NCBI GenBank assembly: GCA_914767715.1 | Contig: OU612069.1 | Span: 5,580,001-5,644,000, forward strand | DNA: 64,000 bases | DNA from: Membranipora membranacea | Taxonomy: Eukaryota; Bryozoa; Gymnolaemata; Cheilostomatida; Membraniporidae | Direction of reading: 5' to 3' | The notes under the pieces: generated by a model | What the model was told of the DNA's origin: nothing | Seen by the model: only the letters and a program-made list of their open reading frames with translations | The model's database searches: none | Translations under genes and position numbers: made by a program | Shown here: positions 60,343 through 64,000 of the stretch, in pieces | Numbering within the stretch: the first letter of the stretch is position 1 | How the letters are laid out: every line of letters starts with the position of its first letter

Positions 60343-60830
60343 CTAATTTTCCGGGGAGATAATCGAGAGTTGACCGAGCAACCTTGTTGAAGGGGAGTAA
60401 AATAACCTCTTATATCGGTATAAGCCAATGTGACAACTGAATGTTGTGATATCCCTTGAATCAGTATGCAACGCAAATTGCGTGAAACCTTCCTTCATGT
60501 CTAATTTGCTGAAAACCTTGCTGCCATTCATATCCTGTAATAAATCATCAACAGTCGGCATGGGATGTCTTTCCCCAATAATTGCCTGGTTTGCCCTATG
60601 CATATCAACACAAAGCCTAATATCCCCATTAGCCTTAGGTACACAAATCGAAGGTGAAATCCACTGTGTAGGCTTTGCTACTACCTCTATGATATCTGAT
60701 TTAACTAGCTGTTCTAGTTTAGCCTCTACTTTACTCCTCAGTGCGCATGGAACGTGATTATATGGTTGACACACTGGAGCTACATTAGGATCTATTCCTA
60801 TTTTTATATCTTTCGTTTGAATTTACCTAC
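60343..60830 (-). pseudogene. pol: Gypsy-like RT, N-terminal half
   Basis: It contains the fingers and first palm blocks: VEAKLEQLVKSDIIEVV, WISPSICVPKANGDIRLCVD and SKLDMKEGFTQF with the first catalytic Asp. After GLYRYKRL the family sequence ends and unrelated residues lead to a stop, so the fragment is truncated near 60400. Upstream it is out of frame with the protease (shift near 60810-60830). Confidence 0.88.
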
Positions 60831-61325
60831 GCCTGAAAATAAATTCTTAAAGTTATCTAGCAGACTACCGTAATTACTGACATTAGAATCTAAGCTATTT
60901 ACTCCTACATTGTAGTCTATTTTGATTAGTTTTAGTGCATGAGATGTATCATTACTCAACAACGATGACTGATTCCTATCTTTAATAATTATGATTTCAG
61001 CTGTTGCCAGCTGATTTCCTGCTTCTAGTTCCACATTGAAGCATCCGAACAAGTCTAAGGGCCTATCTGCAGTATACGGAAACAGTTCCAGGTCTGTCGG
61101 CTCTACTTTGACTCTAAGACCTCTTGACACAAGTAAATCAAATGTGTCTTTACTAATCACATTGCTCTGTGAGCCAGAATCTACAAGCACATCAAGCAGA
61201 ATGTTTCCTACTCTGATTTCAAGCTTGTCTAGATTAAACTTCGGCCTCATAGTTCTGCTCTGAAATGCTGCCTGACCTTGATCAGCATTTTGACTACCAG
61301 CTGACAATATAGAATGTACTTTTTT
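60804..61325 (-). pseudogene. Gypsy-like aspartic protease
   Basis: The frame encodes LLDVLVDSGSQSNVISKDTF with the Asp-Ser-Gly active-site triad, then the protease beta-strands (FGCFNVELEAG, AEIIIIKD). It ends at a premature stop near 60804. The upstream boundary is an in-frame TAG (61326-61328 on the minus strand). Confidence 0.85.
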
Positions 61326-61560
61326 CTAAGGTTCAACACTCCTACACACAATAGCAAAATGACCTATTTTTGAGCATTTATTACACTGTTTATCCTTAGC
61401 TGGGCAGTTAGTATCACTACCAATATGATTGGAAGAACCACACCTATAGCATGATTCAGCTGTCTTACGATTTGATGTACCTCTGTAGGATTTACCACCA
61501 TTGGAGTTTTCATATCTGGGTTTTGGCTCGCCGCCACAATTTCCATGTCTAACAAATGAG
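61326..61560 (-). pseudogene. gag: Gypsy-like gag zinc knuckles
   Basis: Two knuckles are read on the minus strand: CYRCGSSNHIGSDTNC (C-x2-C-x4-H-x6-C) and CNKCSKIGHFAIVC (C-x2-C-x4-H-x4-C). The frame then meets TAG at 61326-61328 before the protease. The upstream gag core is not recognisable. Confidence 0.8.
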
Positions 61561-61660
61561 CCTAATTGGTTGACACCACCTGTTGCATCGGGAAATTCAT
61601 GAGCATTACTTTTAGCATTAGCGCTAGCACTAGGGTTTTGACCATTTTGACCTATTTTTG

Positions 61661-62328
61661 ACTAACAATATAAAGTAATAGATTCTAGTCTGCTTTGTGT
61701 CCCCTCAAATCATGAAGATAATCAAGAGTATGGGCGAGATACAGAACTCATGTTGTCTAATCATAACATTATCGAATTGATTCCCACAGTGGGATTTTCT
61801 TGGTTACCTGCCACTAAATTTATCTTCAATGCAGAGAGGTTTTTCCAATCTAGAGTCTCTTGCAGGAAGCCATAATACTCAAACAACACCCAGCTACCCG
61901 GATTCCCGGATACCCTGGCTTTTTGGAGTTTTAAGGCCAAAATCACAATCTGATTGTTCACTCAATGAATGAGCGATATCTGTTACGGTCTTGCTCAGAA
62001 ATTGCTCACTCATTGATGGAACCATATACATTCTGAGTGAGCGAATTTAGGAGGGATTTTGTAGAATTGAAAGACCAAGTAAGTGCTACTTTTTATCTAT
62101 GTAGTAGTGATAATTTGCTTTAGAAAAGTATTACTCATTCTAATTGAAGGACCCTCTGGCTAGAATGATAGGCCTGCCACTACCAAATTATAATTAATTG
62201 CCGCCGCGGTTTATTGAAGCCTGACACTGGAGATCGAAGGTCCATGATGTTAACCATTAGCAGACCATTCCTCACTCTCAATATCCAGTAGCCGATGAAA
62301 ACTATCACATGTTCTTATCTTTAGCAAG
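61661..62328. other. Spacer before gene 4
   Basis: No gene or repeat is recognised. AT-rich sequence with short overlapping frames leads up to the acceptor-like tract at 62311-62328. Confidence 0.4.
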
Positions 62329-63756
62329 GATGGAGACATACCCTTAGGATATTATAATAAGGCTGCCCCTTATGACGATGATGAGGATGAGATTTGTTCC
62401 CCCAGAAGCTCAACAGATGTTATATCTAAGGGTCACCACAAACCAGTCAGCAGGTCGGCTGTCAAAACCGAGAGGCTGACTGCTGCTTCTATAGACCACG
62501 CTGAAGCAGACCACCCAGAAGCAGACCACTTAGAAGCGGACCACCCAGTAGTAGAACATAAAGCTCTGTTAAAGGCTGTCAGCTCTACTGTCAAAAGTAG
62601 GTGAAACATTTAAATCTAAACCGATGGTCAGTACTAGATCAAGTTCAATCCATACGACTGCCTTCGGAATTGCTCCCTTCTACTGGTCACTGCGGCATGA
62701 CCAGTGGAGGGGAAGCAACACCTAATGCAGGCAAATAGACAAAACTTTGTGTAGGCCCGTATCCACAACTCAACGTCAAGTTCTGAGAGCTTTAGAGAAT
62801 CCGATATTTGAATATTATTGCCATGGAAATTCAACTGGTTGATTAGACAGTAGTGTTTAATTTTTGAATCATTCACATAATTGATTTATGCGGTGGCCGT
62901 CTGACGAGGGGGGGGGTGAGTTGAGGGGGCTCAGACTAACGTCTCTTGTTCTTATGTTGTGTACAGGGGAGGCCAAAGATATAAACTCGACAGCTGATAA
63001 TGTGACAGCATCCGAAGTTAAAGTGGAGAAGAAAACTCCTAAAGTAGTGGATCCGAGCACAGCTAGTAGAGCTAAACAACCTGTTAAATCTAAAGCCATA
63101 AGAAAGTCAACAATAAGTGAGTCATGACCTGTGTCAATATTTAATGTGTATGGTTGTGCTTTCACCTTGGGCTATTATCATATTCATATTTCAACACGAT
63201 GATGCTAAATGGTTGATCACGGGTTGAGGTTGTCGAATGAACCGGCAGAGCTGTCTCTGACAGGGGAAGGTAACAGATGGTGCTGTTACTTTTTTTAAAC
63301 TGGCTAATATTTGGTTGAATTGAGAGCCTTGTGGTAAGCTGAATAGCAACCTTAGGACACAGTTGATCCTTCAAGCTGAAAGAAAATTCTTCTCAATCTT
63401 CTTCAAACACCTAAGTTGTCCCCCATTATAGATTCACAGGTTATAATAAATTGTGACAAATACACTTTTTTTTGAGCATATTCCCTGAATAGCCATAGAT
63501 TATGTGGTATGAGATAAGTCACATTAAGTATTTGCCACAGTAAATATCTCAACCCTTAGGCGCAACTATTCCTTAAAAGTTGTTCTATATTTGTTTTGTT
63601 CAGTTGAAGTGAGGTCAAGGCCATCTAAAAAGCGAAAAATCAAGGTGAAGGAATCCTCTGTGGAGAAGATAACTCCTAGTACAAAAACTTGCTGTCCCTC
63701 AGCTACAAGTAAAATGTTGACTGCAACAAGCAAGACTCCTAAAACTAAAACACCAG
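62329..63756 (+). CDS. Gene 4: Lys-rich, probably nuclear protein, partial
   Basis: Three exons: 62329-62596, 62967-63116 and 63604-63756. Junctions are phase 1 and in frame (donors GTAGGT, GTGAGT, GTAATG). Exon 1 has an acidic stretch (PYDDDEDE) and a small tandem of E-A-D-H (HAEADHPEADHLEADHP). Exons 2-3 are rich in Lys, Thr, Ser and Pro, with SRPSKKRKIKVKES as a likely nuclear localisation signal and TSKTPKTKTP. The chain is open at both ends: no ATG is identified and the last donor points beyond 64000. No family is recognised. It could be the disordered N-terminal part of a chromatin protein, perhaps another member of the gene 2 type, but nothing proves that. Confidence 0.5.
62632..62755. 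repeat. Foldback hairpin element, copy 3 (in gene 4 intron)
   Basis: Left arm 'tactagatcaagttcaatcc' to 'ctactggtcac' pairs imperfectly with 'gaccagtggagg' to 'caaatagacaaaacttt'. It is more diverged from copies 1 and 2 than they are from each other over the right arm. It lies 36 bp after the donor of gene 4 exon 1. Confidence 0.8.
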
Positions 63757-64000
63757 GTAATGAACTGTATTTTTTATGATAAGATAAGAATTTATTGAAA
63801 CTCTCGCAGAAACTATTTGGTAGTTTTGAACGAATAAAAGGAGCAAAATTCAAAAATTGGGTCATTGAAAAAAGGTATTGGGGCAGGGAGGGGAGGGGTC
63901 TTTGAAGAGACTAATGCCAAAATTGATATCAGATTGTTTCTGGCATGAAACCTGCCAAAAGTTTAGTTTCGACTTATTAGCTGGTCATCCGTCATTTTCA
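63757..64000. other. Intron of gene 4 to the window edge
   Basis: The sequence follows a GTAATG donor. It shows A/T runs and a G-rich patch (ggggcagggaggggaggggt near 63879-63898). No further exon is visible. Confidence 0.4.

Larger units (their letters stand above)
60343..61660 (-). mobile_element. Ty3/gypsy-like retroelement fragment
   Basis: Read on the minus strand it holds gag zinc knuckles, an aspartic protease and the first half of a reverse transcriptase, the Ty3/gypsy order. The RT stops before its YxDD box at about 60400; RNase H, integrase and both LTRs are missing. An in-frame stop separates gag from protease and a frame shift separates protease from RT. Confidence 0.85.

Overview
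The window is nuclear DNA of an invertebrate animal. It is AT-rich and has spliced genes with ordinary GT-AG introns, AATAAA polyadenylation signals, BEL/Pao, Ty3/gypsy-like and CR1/Rex1-like retroelements, several small DNA-transposon derivatives and satellite DNA. The gene families I recognise (DUF4806; zinc finger plus tyrosine-recombinase-like; a 'WHDH...PLHDMK' family) are ones I recall as multi-copy in cnidarians, sponges, molluscs and lancelets. I cannot name the species, and all family names are from memory without a database search.

Layout. 1-2691 has no recognisable gene. 3137-9181 is a BEL/Pao element on the minus strand with frameshifts and a 5' LTR cut down to about 17 bp. It abuts a 1.6-kb dimeric satellite (9182-10775), which in turn abuts a 5'-truncated non-LTR retrotransposon (10776-12130). 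12131-23186 is gene-poor and holds a hAT-type MITE, one foldback element and other repeats. Gene 1 (23187-29697, +) encodes a DUF4806-type protein in about 11 exons, and one intron carries a MITE with a tRNA-like insert. Gene 2 (31790-45601, +) has a Tudor-like exon, an array of eight tandemly duplicated in-phase exons, two zinc fingers, a degenerate tyrosine-recombinase-like domain and a small SANT/Myb-like C-terminus. Gene 3 (47296-50976, -) converges on gene 2 and looks broken: it lacks its 3' half and one splice donor. 51000-60300 is repeat-rich with at best weak exon signals. 60343-61660 is a decayed Ty3/gypsy-like fragment (-). Gene 4 (62329-63756, +) is a lysine-rich, probably nuclear protein that runs off the right edge.

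The most unusual object is the tandem exon array of gene 2. Each exon is a multiple of three and phase 1-1, so any number can be spliced in without changing frame. It links a putative histone-mark reader to a transposase-derived DNA-binding part. One copy has a stop codon and the last has a one-base deletion that an inner splice acceptor would bypass. Genes 1 and 2 show several one-base frame conflicts, some at homopolymer runs. These could be assembly errors or real decay, and only RNA or read data can decide.
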